NCBI GenBank assembly: GCA_028023455.1
Contig: JAQFVV010000023.1
Coordinates: forward strand, 620,001 to 684,000
Direction of reading: 5' to 3'
Length of the DNA stretch: 64,000 nucleotides
DNA from: Epiperipatus broadwayi
Taxonomy: Eukaryota; Onychophora; Udeonychophora; Euonychophora; Peripatidae
Below are positions 1-11,273 of the stretch, one piece after another (within the stretch, counting starts at the first letter, position 1; each line of letters opens with the position of its first letter). The notes beneath the pieces were generated by a model. That model saw nothing but the letters and a program-made list of their open reading frames with translations. It did no database searches and was not told the DNA's origin. Both the position numbers and the translations under genes were made by a program.

Positions 1-236
1 CTTTATATCTAAATCCCCCTTATCTTTTCCCAAACCCAGCATAAAAACCAATAAATCACTTTTTGTATAATCACTTTATTTATATTTATTCTCCCACAAC
101 TTCATTATTTGTACCCTTTCTGCTTTCAGGCATTTGCATTCAATTAACAGATGCCTAAAATTTTCTATGCCTTCCTTACACAACTTGCAGACTAAATCAT
201 GCCTACTGAATGCAATTCCTCCCCCTAGTGGGCAGT
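1..236 (-). pseudogene. C-terminal fragment of a non-LTR retrotransposon (zinc-binding tail)
   Basis: Read on the minus strand, this stretch gives a CKLCKEG...HLLIEC pattern, the C-x2-C...H-x4-C zinc-binding motif found after the reverse transcriptase in several LINE polyproteins. An upstream stretch reads GGGIAFSRHDLVCKLC, and ERVQIMKLWENKYK followed by a stop ends the reading. It lies at the window edge in the XRCC1 intron downstream of the 590-701 exon, so its 3' side is cut by the window. No reverse transcriptase precedes it, so it is an isolated piece. The clade cannot be assigned from so short a fragment. Confidence 0.55.
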
Positions 237-589
237 ATGAAACTTCAAAAGAGGAATGGGGGTGAAAAGAAGAGAGGATATCTATCCAATAGGTGCATAT
301 TAATAATAAATAAAAATAGAAATAAACTCAACTTATTTAATAAAATTCTAATTAAAACTGAATATGAAACTAAAATATTTGAATATATTTTCAAATAATC
401 TTTCTACAATTAAAATACAAATTAAACACCTGTATGAATTGCAATTTATGATTCAATTTTATTTCTTGTTTTTAATAAACAAATCAAGGTATCAACTAAA
501 AATTTTCTTTTAAAAAAAAAACATAAAACAATTCTATGAAAAATTCAGATCATATCTACATTAAAAAAAATTATGAAACAAAAAAATAC
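237..589. other. XRCC1 intron, AT-rich, no recognised feature
   Basis: Intronic DNA left of the 590-701 exon. It is A/T-rich with short homopolymers, and I see no coding signal. Confidence 0.5.
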
Positions 590-701
590 CTTGAAGAGGA
601 GATGTGGGTGAAGTTTTGCGCTTGCTAGCAAATAAGCTTCCAGGTGCAAAACTTGATTCTTCCTCATTTTTAAGTGAAAAAGAGCCAATCTTTGTAATTT
701 T
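590..701 (-). CDS. XRCC1: XRCC1, presumed coding exon 6 (start of linker after N-terminal domain)
   Basis: This is a 112-bp exon on the minus strand: acceptor ...tttgattag before 701, donor gtatttttt after 590. It encodes 37 residues plus one base, beginning KITKIGSFSLKNEEESS and ending SKRKTSPTSPLQ. It matches human XRCC1 around residues 160-198 (VTKLGQFRVKEEDES...GALFFSR). In the family this follows the Pol beta-binding N-terminal domain and begins the flexible linker that leads to the nuclear localisation signal and first BRCT domain. The KRK cluster and TSPTSP are typical linker composition. It enters in phase 0 and leaves in phase 1, so the next exon must supply two bases; that exon lies left of the window. 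Confidence 0.93.
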
Positions 702-3272
702 CTAATCAAAAATAATAACAACAATTATATATAAACATGTTAATACATACATGTAAACATACTGTATATATCTTGTGTTCTTCTACGCATGTCTTGCGGA
801 TTGTTAATATTAAAGTAATGCTGGGATTTCGGCTAGACCACATCTACCATTGCACAAAATAACGCTGAATGGCCAGATGAGATCTGGACAAAATTTTGAT
901 ATTGCTTTGATATATATGGATACATTTAAAGAGATTGTTTTCATAATGTTGTATTTTTATGGCATGTATATATTAAATCAAAGAACTATTATTTTTGCTA
1001 TAAATAGCATTGAACAGTATTTTTTTAACCTTAAATATACATATATAAATAATTATTTCAAAAATTTTATATAAATAGAAATTACTCAAAAAATGAATAA
1101 TAATTTAGTTTAACGATTTGAAAATTAAAAAAAAAAAAAAAGAGGGAAGATTCAATTTATTTAATTGTAGTCTACAAATTATCTTTTTCAGTTCAATATT
1201 AAAAGGAAAAAAGAAAGAAGGGAAGAAATGTGATTTTATTTTTTTCAAAATTGAATTTAACTTACAAAAAAAAAAACTTTTTTAAAAATATATATATATA
1301 TTTTCATAATTATAAAAGTGTTTTTACAGCAATAAAAGTTTATATATTTGTTTCAAAGAAAAACGTTGCAGAGCAGATTCCTGCCTGTAAATTAATTTAC
1401 TATTAGCCACATCTTAACTGTCTAAAACTGATTTAAAATAGACTTAAGTAGAAAAAATTACTTTAAATTTAAATCATCTTTTCACAAGAATAACGTATAC
1501 AACCTTTTTTCACTGTCTTGATAAAATAATTGAAATAAATAGTACCTTAGAAAAATTTCACTCAAGTTATAGTGAGAAGTTCTACAGCAACCACAAAGTT
1601 TTCCTTTTCAGTTCCATTATTGCTATGTCCTAAAACCATTAGCGTTATAAAATAAATTTATGGTAATTTTGCCTTCTTATGAGAACGATTCTTTTTTCAA
1701 AAGTCTGGTAAACAAAATTATTTTTTATTGAAATTGCTTTCACATTATATTTAATTTTCCTGTGGAAAAGTTTACTTAAAATATATATGTATTTAACTTA
1801 CACTGCATTTCATTTATAATCAGTTAGCTTTCTCTCCCTTTCTGCATATATATATATTTCAATGCATATTGCCTTCTGAAATAAATATCAAATCACCTCA
1901 AATGTAAAGAAATTTTCATCTATGCCCTCTGTGAATAAAAGTATTTGAGCTCATATCGCAAAACAGCTAATTCAAAAAGGTAACTCTTTGAACTATCGTC
2001 TGCAAAGATTCTAAATATTGAAATAAAGATGGATTCAAACAGAGAGCATGAAATTTACATAAGCAATGATTTTTAAATTGTTTGGGAGTTACAAAAATTA
2101 AAAATGACTAATGTTTAGTTTTTTTGTGTGTGTAAGAATAATAAATATGTTTGTTTAGGAACAATTTAAAGATCATTACTTTATGAAACTGTTTGAATTA
2201 GTCCATGTTTCAATATTTAATATCTTGGCAGCCTATACTTCAATGAGGTACCTTTTTGAATTAACTGTTTTGAGATGTTTATTGGCTCATAATTGGCTGA
2301 TAACAATATTTATTTTCTTTCTGTTGTGTGTGAGCATATATACATGTATATGCTTAATATATGAACAACTTAAAATAATCACTAGTTTCATTGATGGCTA
2401 AACATTGACTAGACTATGATAGACAATTTCTTTACAAACATCAGATAGCAGCAAAGCAGGGTGAATCTGGTGGTCATCATAAGAGTTCTACCATCATGCA
2501 TTTTCTTACAGCTTGTTTTAATTGTCATGAAATTCTGTTAGCATCAGCTATTCCTGATAATACAAATTTCTAATTTCAACCATCTCAGTATTTATAGCTA
2601 GTGATAGCAGATTGTCTAAACAAGAATATCTCACAAAAACAAGATTATAAAAATGAAAACGCTGATAATACTTTTCAAATAAAATAAATTTTCTTTTTAT
2701 AGTCACAAAACAAAATAACATAGGATTACATTAGCTTGATTTGGTGTAGTAATAATTTTTTAATTAAAATGTACTTTGTGAATCCTTTTTTTCATACAAA
2801 GTAAATAACAGTAATTAAATTTCATTACATTAATAAAAAAAAAAACACCAGTTTCATTTCTACAATTTTTTTTTTTTTTTTTGGTTTCTTAAATAATTTA
2901 TCCATTAATTTTTATAATAGAAATATATTAAACATTTTCTTACACTTAAAGTACTCATTAAAGATAAAACTATTATTTACTGGTCTAAGTCTGTCTTTTT
3001 AAATTTTAGCTTTTATGACCAATTTCTATAAGTAACTATTTGTGTGACATTTCTTCATTTCCTTTATAGTACATATCCATCTGTGTACACGTATAACAGG
3101 TAATAGGATCCTTAAACATAAGACATTTTGTCTCAACATATGTATAAACTTATTTATGGAACAGATAAATCTGAATCTTATCATTATATATTTGATAAGC
3201 TCTAAAATTATTTATGTGCTCATGAAAAATCTTAGAAGTACATATATATATATATGAGTAATTAATTGAACA

Positions 3273-3593
3273 GCCTAAGCCAGTGGTCCCCAACTTTTTT
3301 GCACTTAAGAGCACATTCTATAATACCGGCACCATTTATTTTTCCAATGTAAATTTATAGTTGGATATTGTTAATAATACACATAATGTGAAAAAAAATA
3401 TTTATTTCAAAAATAAAATGTTAACATTTGATTACTATATAATACAATAATTTATAAGAAATTTTAAAAATTAAATTTATTTATATCAGATAAATAATTT
3501 TTTATCGTGTTCAGATAGCGGCAGGCACACGTAAAATGGTCTGCAGGCACCATTGTGCCTGTGGGCATAGGGTTGGGGACCTCTGGCCTAAGC
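3273..3593. mobile_element. hAT-type MITE with 8-bp target-site duplication
   Basis: The element spans 3281-3585 (305 bp). Its left end reads CAGTGGTCCCCAACTTTT and the reverse complement of its right end reads CAGAGGTCCCCAACCC, giving terminal inverted repeats with one mismatch in the first 15 bases. Both ends are flanked by the same octamer GCCTAAGC (3273-3280 and 3586-3593), the 8-bp duplication expected of hAT transposition. The interior is AT-rich and has no reading frame, so it is non-autonomous. A second inner inverted pair of the type ctgcaggcac...gtgcctgtgg lies near the right end. Confidence 0.9.
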
Positions 3594-4899
3594 TATTACA
3601 AGCAATAGCTCAGGATTCAATACAAACTATAGAGTGTATTGCAAATTTGGAAGATTTGGCTGCTTACATATATATGCACATCATATATTAACATAATATT
3701 AAGTAATCAATACACAACAGATAATATATTTATGAAGTTTAGGTGATAACCAGGAGTACATATTAATATTGATGCCCTTTAAAAAAAGAAAATGATGCTT
3801 GATATAATTCTCAGATTCATAAGTAAATGTTGCTGAAAAAATGTGCATGTGCACAATTTAACAGCAGTGTTATTATAGCAAAAAGTTATTATTATAAGAC
3901 ATTATTGTATGTCTCATGACACCATTAATGATATAACAGCATAATTAAATTCAAAATCAAATAATTTTTTTTAATATTCTGTGTAAAAGTGATAAACTTT
4001 GTTTAAATTTTTAATATAGTGTATATTGTTTAACTGATACCTTTTACCTTTGTATGTTATATTTGATTTTTTTTTTTTTTTCCATTATTTTTGACTATAA
4101 TTAATTTTATATAAAAAAAACAATAGATGTCGCTATGCACACAATGTAAACTGAAGCTTTAAAATAGTTTATAGTCATAGAGAAGGTTTAAAATATTTGC
4201 CAAAAAAAGTTCTTTTTATTATTGTTATTATTGCGGTTATATAATATTTTTTTATTATATTATTTACTTAAAAATTTCATGAAATAAAAGCATAATAGAT
4301 TAACTTTCTTTCCATTTTTTGATGATATTCTTTTCTTTACATCTAGATTAAGATATAGATAATAGGATATAGATTACTTTTTTATTTCTTATGCAGAGAA
4401 AAAACTGTATACGTTGAACTAAAATAGTAGTCTAAAAATGAGGAGAAGGAAGATCAAATAAAAATAATTAAATGAAATAGATAGAGTTTTGGATAGCAAA
4501 GGCAAAATAAGAAGCTGCACAGAAGTTACACTTAAACAAAAATTACAAAAAAAATCACCTCTCAATTTCTTAACCAATGCACTTCTACTGAATTCAACAT
4601 TGGTAAGATTTTTGCTGATAGTATAATAAAATATAAAAAAAGTAGAAAAGTTATCTATCATCCTATAAACAATTGAGTTATATACATCTATTAATATTTG
4701 CAAAACATAAATTTTGGGTAAATAATAAAAACTATATCTATAGTTGATTCGGTGTGTAAAATATATGAAATGGTATAATTATTAAATCATATTTCAGAAC
4801 TGAATTTATGATTCCATTAAGAAAGTTGGTTGACTGTAATTATTAATAATTTAATATTCATGTAAAATAAAAGAGGTTAACTATTTTGAGAATAACTAT

Positions 4900-5330
4900 T
4901 TTTGGGTAGTCTTCTCTTAGCATGTTGAGACCGCTTGAGGGCGTACTTTCTAGGAAAACGCACATAAATATAATGTTACCGGGTCCACCACCTTATTTGT
5001 GAAATAATAATAAGAATAATCTATGGGGGGGGGGGGGGGTAACGTAATTCACATTTATTTTCCTTAATAAATTACTGTAATCCTTTTTTTTACAATGTTA
5101 TTTCTTTTTGTCTCTGGATAGAACTACAAGAAAAAATTTTTTTACATTCAGACATTTTATCATATGGGTTAACGTAATTCATTGATTGATTTCCTTCATA
5201 AATTCCTGTCAATGTTCTTTGAGAACAATCTTACAACAATAAATTAAAACCTTTAACAAGTGTCTACAAATTTCATAATACTCCTGCGGAAATGTAGGGG
5301 GGGGGGGAGATGGTATGCCTTTTCACATCT
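4900..5330. repeat. Poly-G tracts and short degenerate direct repeat
   Basis: A run of 15 G lies at 5025-5039 and a second G-run near 5297-5306. Each is near a similar block: taacgtaattca followed by a ttTCCTTaATAAATT stretch, at about 5040-5075 and 5169-5205. Otherwise AT-rich. The block at 4910-4985 is less AT-rich than its surroundings but has no reading frame I recognise. Confidence 0.5.
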
Positions 5331-6159
5331 GCAAGAATTAAAACTTATCAATTAACAGACATTCTTTCAAATATTCTATTCTAGTCAAATTCCCAGTGGC
5401 CTCGAGCACTTGGTGCCAAACCAACAAAATCATCCACACTCCTCCCCGCAAACTTTAAAAAGTCTACTATCATTACTTGACAGAGAATTAACTATCGTGA
5501 TGGAAGAAATGAAAATGCTTTAATTACTGAACTGTATTTGACTTCTTTTTTTGATTCTTTTTGGACAAACAAAAAAAAAATGAATCTTTATTTATTCCAA
5601 TATCTATCTTTGAAAGTATATGGACTAAGGTATGATGGATATTAATGTCACACCTATTAATAACGATTAATAATTTCCAACTCGATTGTTTTGTCTTTTT
5701 TTTTTTTTTTTGGCTTTAAGATTAAGAAATGTATTCTTTTTCCAATTTTTTTTCATCTCTATACAACTCCAAGAAATTGTATGGTTCGACATTTTAATTC
5801 TCGTAGTTGTTCTCATGAACCATGACTTTTTTCGGGAAAGCATTGAAATTGTGTTTTTCCGTAACATTTTCTAATGATTTCCACCTTACATGTTGAGTTC
5901 GGAAGCAAGGTAATGGGCTTATAATTATTACTTTTTAATAATATGTTAGGTAAGTTGTACCATAATAACATTTAAATGCAGATTGCAATAGTTCTGCAAA
6001 CTTTAAATCCATCCACCCTGAAATAGTAAGATAGCGAAGTGTTAACATTGGTAAGCGATAGGATTGTGTACACTCGCATAAACTGTGTAAGACAAAGCAA
6101 GCTGTTAGTTACAACAGGAAAAAAAAAGTTGTGGCTATTTGCTTTAACTGTGGCCCACT

Positions 6160-6183
6160 AAACAGCATATTTATATGCTGTTT
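6160..6183. repeat. Short perfect hairpin
   Basis: Perfect 11-bp arms (AAACAGCATAT and ATATGCTGTTT) are separated by TT. It lies just left of the inverted element at 6211-6410 and may be part of the same insertion, but nothing shows it is transcribed alone. Confidence 0.6.
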
Positions 6184-6210
6184 GCTAAGAGAACACTACT
6201 CTATTTTTGA

Positions 6211-6410
6211 AGGTTATATAATGAGCGTTAATAGCTCTTAACAAGCTTTTCTAAATGCTCGCCTCACTGATGACAGCCAACAACTAGAAACTAGTTTAGG
6301 GTTAGGGATATTCGGAAAAGCTTGTTAAGAATGTTAACGTTCATTATATAACATTTGTAGTACAAGCTTATTAAATTAAGTCACATGATGTACGACTTCA
6401 TTTCCTTGCT
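6211..6410 (+). mobile_element. Degenerate ribozyme-bearing inverted element (retrozyme-like)
   Basis: Two arms, about 6214-6251 and 6313-6352, are inverted copies of one another (gttatataatgagcgttaa against ttaacgttcattatataac). The tip at 6264-6303 resembles a hammerhead: cctca, CTGATGA, a decayed stem II region, GAAAC, TAGTTT, aggg. After the right arm, the sequence down to 6410 (aagtcacatgatgtacgactt) resembles the outer end of the larger family at 6690-7790. Stem II no longer pairs well, so this copy is probably inactive. Confidence 0.55.
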
Positions 6411-6504
6411 ATTTTTGAAATAGGATTGTCATATCTTATGTTAAACATTGCTATAGTTCAATGTAAATCTCCATAAAGTAAGAAAAAAAAATTGCACTTT
6501 TCTT

Positions 6505-6650
6505 TTTATCAATATCATCATCATTTTCAATCATTATCAATTCATTACAGGATGAAAGTCCCTCCAAATTTAATCTAATTTCTTTGATCCATAATGTATC
6601 TTTTCCATATTTATTCAACAAGCTTCTATATCAGGTTGAATGATTATAGC
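6505..6650 (-). pseudogene. 3' end of an RTE-like LINE
   Basis: On the minus strand it reads ...gactttcatcctg, then an AATGATTGAAAATGATGATG-type tail. This is the same terminal sequence as the plus-strand LINE ending near 34920 (gagactttcatcctgcag, then aatgatttaaaatgatgatg). It is a heavily 5'-truncated copy, and reading is broken. Confidence 0.6.
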
Positions 6651-6770
6651 GTGAACATCGCTAATGGCAGCTAATTCATTGAAATTTTTTCTTTTTAAAA
6701 TTCAAACAAGCTCTTAATTGATAAGTGTGGTATGAGAAAACATTTAAAATCTCTATCAAGAACCTTCCCA

Positions 6771-6815
6771 TCTCCAGACCAACTGGTTTCGAGCTTATGG
6801 CTCACATCAGTGGAC
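6771..6815 (-). ncRNA. Hammerhead ribozyme motif, type I
   Basis: On the minus strand: stem I strand UCCA; core CUGAUGU; stem II GAGC, loop CAUAA, GCUC (perfect); GAA; stem III ACC, loop AGUU, GGU (perfect); then C17 and the other stem I strand UGGAGA, of which UGGA pairs. The cleavage triplet is GUC. The one departure from the consensus core is U in place of the conserved A9, which should reduce activity. The short stem III is typical of retroelement hammerheads that often act as dimers. Confidence 0.72.
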
Positions 6816-7581
6816 AGCTGGACTATTCAAACACTAGATCCAAAATATCAACTCAAATCCCAGCACTTATTTCATACGTAATATTTAAGTAGAAACTCTG
6901 AAATTTTTGGACATAAAAATGTCTTTAAATCCAGCAATCTAACTTAAATAGCTATATGGGACTGAACTAAATTCAGATCTACCATATTTTAATAACCTCA
7001 GCATAGCCAAAGCCTTAAAGGTAAAATTATAATAATCAAAAAAGCAAGTCATATATAACGTAACATTACTTTTATAAGCTTAGCGTACCAATAGCTCAAA
7101 CAAGCTCTTAATTTATAAGCACGGTATGAGAAAACATTTAAAGTCTCTATCCAGAACCTTCCCATCTCCAGACCAACTGGTTTCGAGCTTATGGCCAGTT
7201 GGTCTGGAGATGGGAAGGTTCTGGATAGATTTTAAATGTTTTCTCATACTGCACTTATCAATTAAGAGCTTATTTGAGCTATTGGTATGCTCTCTGTATT
7301 ACATTTTTGTAAATACAAGCTTATAAAAGTAATGTCACGTTATATGTGACTTGCTTTTTTGATTATTATAATTTGACCTTTAAGACTTTGGCTATGCTGA
7401 GGCTATTAAAATATGGTAGATCTGAATTGAGTTCAATCCCATATAGCTATTTAAGTTAGATAGCTGGATTTAAAGACATTTTTATGTCCAAAAATTTCAG
7501 AGTTTCTACTTAAATATTAAGTATGAAATAAGTGCTGGGTTTTGAGTTGATATTTTGGATCTAGTGTCCGAATAGTCTAGT

Positions 7582-7627
7582 TCTCCACTAACGTGAGCCA
7601 TAAGCTTGAAACCAGTTAGTCTGGAGA
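7582..7627 (+). ncRNA. Hammerhead ribozyme motif, type I (core mutated)
   Basis: Stem I is a perfect 6-bp pair, UCUCCA with UGGAGA. The core reads CUAACGU, so G5 and A9 are changed. Stem II is GAGC, loop CAUAA, GCUU (one G-U). GAA follows, then stem III ACC, AGUU, AGU with one mismatch, and a GUC cleavage triplet. The preserved helices and decayed core suggest a former ribozyme, probably inactive now. Confidence 0.6.
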
Positions 7628-7799
7628 TGAGAAGGTTTTGGATAGAGATTTTAAATATTTTCTCGTGCTGCACTTATCAATTAAGAGCTTGTTTGAGCTA
7701 TTGGTATGCTCTCTGTATTATATTTTTGTAAATACAAGCTAATAAAAGTAATGTCACGTTATATATGACTTGCTTTTTTTGATTATTTTTAAAATTGTG

Positions 7800-8430
7800 T
7801 GAAAACTACAAGTATGATGTCAACAGAAATCCCAGCATTTGTTGCTGCTTGAAAAGATCTTTAAAATAGCATATTTCAAGTTGAAATCCGATAAAATTTG
7901 AATTTTTTATTAATATTTTTATTAATAGATTCATTTAATTTTTTTCTTTTCTGCTTAATTTACTAATTTGCACAGAGAAGATAAAGGCAGAATTTTTTAA
8001 TTGGCCAGACAAATTATTAAAATGAATTAAAAATTTGCCGATAATTCGTATTTCAAAGTCTTCAAAACATAATCAGAATATCGAGTCGTAAGTATTCAAT
8101 TTTTATTTTTTAATTATTTGAATAGTATTTAAAAAATTTTTTATTATTTGATAAATGTATAAATTATTAATGTGTTTGCATTTGTATTGATGTGTCTGTG
8201 TATTATATAAATTATATAATATTAAATCATTTACGCTCTTTATTGTACAGTATATAAATTTATATTCAAATATAACAAAAGTGGTTTATGAACAATGTAA
8301 TTTTAGAGCTCTAATCCAAGTTTGAGGCAACCTTATTTTATAGACATAATGATTCTCAAAAGGTTTAATAATTTATTAGTATGTTTATATTTGTATTAGT
8401 GTGTTTGTGCTTGCACTTGCAGGTCAGTGT
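7800..8430. other. AT-rich intronic DNA with a degenerate internal repeat
   Basis: Two related stretches of the type ttAAtgtgtttgcatttgtattgatgtg (about 8168 and 8374) repeat a few hundred bases apart. No coding signal is recognised. The right side may belong to the piggyBac remnant that follows. Confidence 0.4.
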
Positions 8431-8439
8431 TTGTATAAC

Positions 8440-9000
8440 AAGTAATTTTTATATATAAAAATTATAGAGTAGTGCAATGTAAATTTTAAGACTGATTATC
8501 AGATATACAAAATGTTGCAGTTGATAAAGCAATCACAAAATTTACTGGGCATAGTACCATGTAAAAATATAAACATTTAAAACCAATAAAGAGAGATTTC
8601 AAATGGTATGTGTGTGGAGATAGTCACAATGGTTATATATATACCACATGGAATTGTATGCAGGCAAAGAATCAAATTCTGATTGTTGCCTATGTCTTGG
8701 TACCCATGCTGTGGAGTCAGTATTTTTGCGACATCTTGCATCACATTATTTTCAATTCTATAGCTAGCAAATGAGCTATATGCTAATAAATTATATCCTC
8801 TGTGGGACAATAAATATAACAAGATAGCATCACTGGTGTGCATAAAGAATATAAACATCACTGGTGTACACAAAAATATAAAATGAAGAGATGAAACTCA
8901 TTTTATCATTGATACAGACAGTAGTCTACAATTTCTAGTTTTAGATAGACAAGAAACCAATTGCTATGATGACAAATGCATATCCATCTTCTGGAAATGA
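8440..9000 (+). pseudogene. piggyBac-family transposase remnant
   Basis: Translation with frame changes gives VAVDKAITKFTGHSTM (8514-8561), then HLKPIKRDFKWYVCGDSHNG (from about 8573), then ELYAGKESNSDCCLCLG. These follow the piggyBac order: (S/V)DExxxxFxGR, then KPxKxGxKxW, then YxGK...GLG. The aspartate of the first block is the first catalytic aspartate of the family. The sequence has a stop and shifts, so it is dead. It sits inside an XRCC1 intron on the opposite strand. A related remnant lies at 15400-15660. No terminal repeats or TTAA target duplication were identified. Confidence 0.7.
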
Positions 9001-9689
9001 TTTGTTTTGTATCTTTTATTAAGATAAATCTTTTTCTTATAGATGCCTTGAAATTTGTTAACTTTTGGGGTACAAGATAAAAATGAAGAATTCTTACATG
9101 ACTAAGTTTGGAGATTCTGTACTATGGATTATCTCAGGTAAAAAGTATTATATATGGTTTGAAAGATAATTTTGTGAGGATTACAAAGAAATTATCAATG
9201 AAGATATGGACAAACAATAAAGTAATAATTATTTCAGATGTTGAAATTTCATTTTTTTTCTTATTTTTTAAATGGTAATCACTATTTTGTCTTACCGTTA
9301 TTGTTTACCTTAGTTTTTCTAGTTTCTCTCAATGTAAAACATTTTTGCTCTAACATTATTAAAACTGAAGTTTATTGTTAAAATTGTGTCTCAAGTCAGT
9401 TTTTAAAAAATTCAATAGGCACCAAAGTCCATTTGTGGTCTCTTTTTTTTTTACATATCTTTTCTTTTTTTAAAAAGAAATATCCATACAGCTTCTTCCT
9501 TTACTGATTTTTTAAAACACAAATAATAGTATAAAAGATGTATTGTATATAATACTTTTCAGATATTAATTTTTTTAAGAAATGCTAATAATATATATAT
9601 ATGTATACTGGTGCATGCATGTCTATATTATATTAATAAACTTCTTATATATACACTTATTAATGTTTTACTAACATGAAACTACTTAC

Positions 9690-9779
9690 TGGTGTTGGTG
9701 TATTTGTACTTTCTTTGACCTTTCCCTCAGCTACTGCTTGGGAGTGAAATTTAATAAAACTCAATCCATATTGAACAGA
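9690..9779 (-). CDS. XRCC1: XRCC1, presumed coding exon 5 (end of N-terminal domain)
   Basis: A 90-bp phase-0 exon on the minus strand, with acceptor ...atctctttag before 9779 and donor gtaagtagt after 9690. It encodes 30 residues starting SVQYGLSFIKFHSQAVAEGK and ending STNTPTP. Human XRCC1 has SPFGLSFVRFHSPPDKDE at this point, the last beta strand of the N-terminal Pol beta- and DNA-binding domain. The preceding exon (27802-27960) ends IVCTQPFNK and joins in frame. The 3' part is Lys/Glu/Thr-rich and less conserved, as expected for the domain-linker boundary. Confidence 0.93.
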
Positions 9780-9984
9780 CTAAAGAGATAAAGAAATAAT
9801 ATAAAGAACAATAAAAATAAACAATAATAAGAATATTAATACTAAAATGATTAAATAATAGGGTGCACAAATAGAAAGACATGAATCTTTTGTATGTGGT
9901 AGATGAATAAAATATCAGTGATGATTTCAAATACTTTAATAGTAACCAAATGTTTTCTGACACAGAAAATTTTATGACAATGGA

Positions 9985-10085
9985 TTATTACAAGTGACAG
10001 AGTTTGAGCTTCAATCCATTCAAGGATCTTTAATTCTTGAATTCATCATTCTATCAGTGCATTAAACCATGCAAACCAAATATCT
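9985..10085 (-). repeat. Possible degenerate tRNA-derived SINE
   Basis: On the minus strand: gcatggtttaatgcactga (A-box-like), and further on gaatggattgaagctcaaac (B-box-like). The spacing fits a tRNA-derived head, but both boxes are degenerate and no second copy was aligned, so this is tentative. Confidence 0.3.
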
Positions 10086-11153
10086 ATTTCATCACAAATT
10101 TCTATAATTATTAAAATTATTATGCATCTATTCTAAATATTCTTGAATTAATCCTGTGTCATAACATGGCAGATTTTTCCACTCATTAGTAACACCCTTG
10201 ATGCAATTTTAACAATGTTTATTTTCAGGTATCTCAGGTGCTGCCATCAATTCAGTAACGGTGAGAAATATAAATAAAAGGCCACAGGAAGAGTATGATC
10301 TTTTTAATCATATTTTTTCTTGAAAAATTGCATTTTTTCAATTATATCTTTTATAATAATTATATTTATAAAAGCGCATACTTGTTACTTAACGTAATAT
10401 TTATTAAGGCTAAAACCTTAAGAATATGCGCCTGAAAAAACTACAGTAGGGACCTCTGCAAATCTTTTAACACAAGATTTATTTAAAAGACAAGAGCTAC
10501 CACACAACAAATCTACATTAAATACTAGTAAATTATATATCCCCCACTTTAGAATCAATCTATTAAAACATTGAAAAACCAATAGTAGTATAAACAAAGT
10601 TTCTTGCCTTTTCACCTGGTTAATTAGATTTCCTCAGACAGAATGCACTGTATCTCCTTTAATTTTTATTTTGCTATTTAAGTTAATAGCTTGAAAAGTC
10701 CCTAAGGTTTGAATCCAAATCAATCTGTCTATATAGTAATAGATATATGACATTAAATTATCAAGTAAATATTTTTGTGACATTATAAATTAATGAGATA
10801 TCATTAATATTTTATCAAAAATATGGTACACATTAAAAATAAAGCACTATATAACTCCTCTATCTTGTCTTTAATTTGCATTAAATAATAGTAACACTAC
10901 ACAGTTTTATAGGGTAGAGAAAAAGATTCAAAATGAATCAATTCTTAGCAAAGTACTGATTAAACAAAAGTATTGTACTTAATCTTCGATTTAAATGCTT
11001 AAATATCATATGATTTCCTGAATAAAGTAATTATGTGTTTTATTTCTTTTTTTGTCCAATGCAGTTTAGGGTTATGGTAGCAAGACAGATTTGAAAATTA
11101 AAGACTCCTTGAATTTCTGCTGAAAATTTTTTTTAAAAAAAACTGCCAATTAA

Positions 11154-11273
11154 ATGTAAACATTATTTATGATCAATCTAACATTTTGATGTTTGAGTGT
11201 CACATAACCTTCCATGTAAATGTTATTTATGATCAATCTAACATTTTGATGTTTGAGTGTCACATAACCTTCC
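11154..11273. repeat. 60-bp tandem duplication (two copies)
   Basis: Unit 11154-11213 is repeated at 11214-11273 with only two visible differences (aaacatt against aaatgtt). The unit contains gatcaatctaacattttgat. Such near identity in a decayed intron implies a recent local duplication. Confidence 0.9.

Larger units (their letters stand above)
6690..7790. mobile_element. Large palindromic array of hammerhead-bearing units (retrozyme-like)
   Basis: The left and right halves are near-identical inverted copies meeting at about 7192-7196. Along the minus strand from the centre: the 3' half of a hammerhead (7165-7195), a downstream module ending aagcaagtcatatata-like, a body, a full hammerhead (6771-6815) and another downstream module. 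The right half has the same order on the plus strand with a full motif at 7582-7627. The distance between equivalent hammerhead positions is 394 bp in the left half (6771 to 7165) and 417 bp in the right (7205 to 7622), so each half is a tandem of slightly more than one unit. Animal retrozymes are short tandem repeats with one type I hammerhead per unit, and Penelope-like element LTRs carry similar ribozymes. No protein is encoded, and no target duplication was found. Confidence 0.7.
702..9689 (-). other. XRCC1: XRCC1 intron of 8,988 bp
   Basis: Intron between presumed coding exons 5 and 6. Identified contents are a hAT MITE, a 3' end of an RTE-like LINE, ribozyme-bearing inverted repeats and a piggyBac remnant, listed separately. 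In 702-3270 and 3600-4900 I see only AT-rich sequence with homopolymers and TA microsatellites. The long reading frames there are low-complexity and have no recognisable domain. Confidence 0.85.

Noticed and set aside
4419-4703. 94-residue minus-strand frame, hydrophobic
   Set aside because: AT-rich low-complexity translation without splice context or recognisable motif.
10230-10262. Possible plus-strand micro-exon between ttttcag and gtgag
   Set aside because: Splice-like words are common in AT-rich DNA and no gene on this strand supports it.
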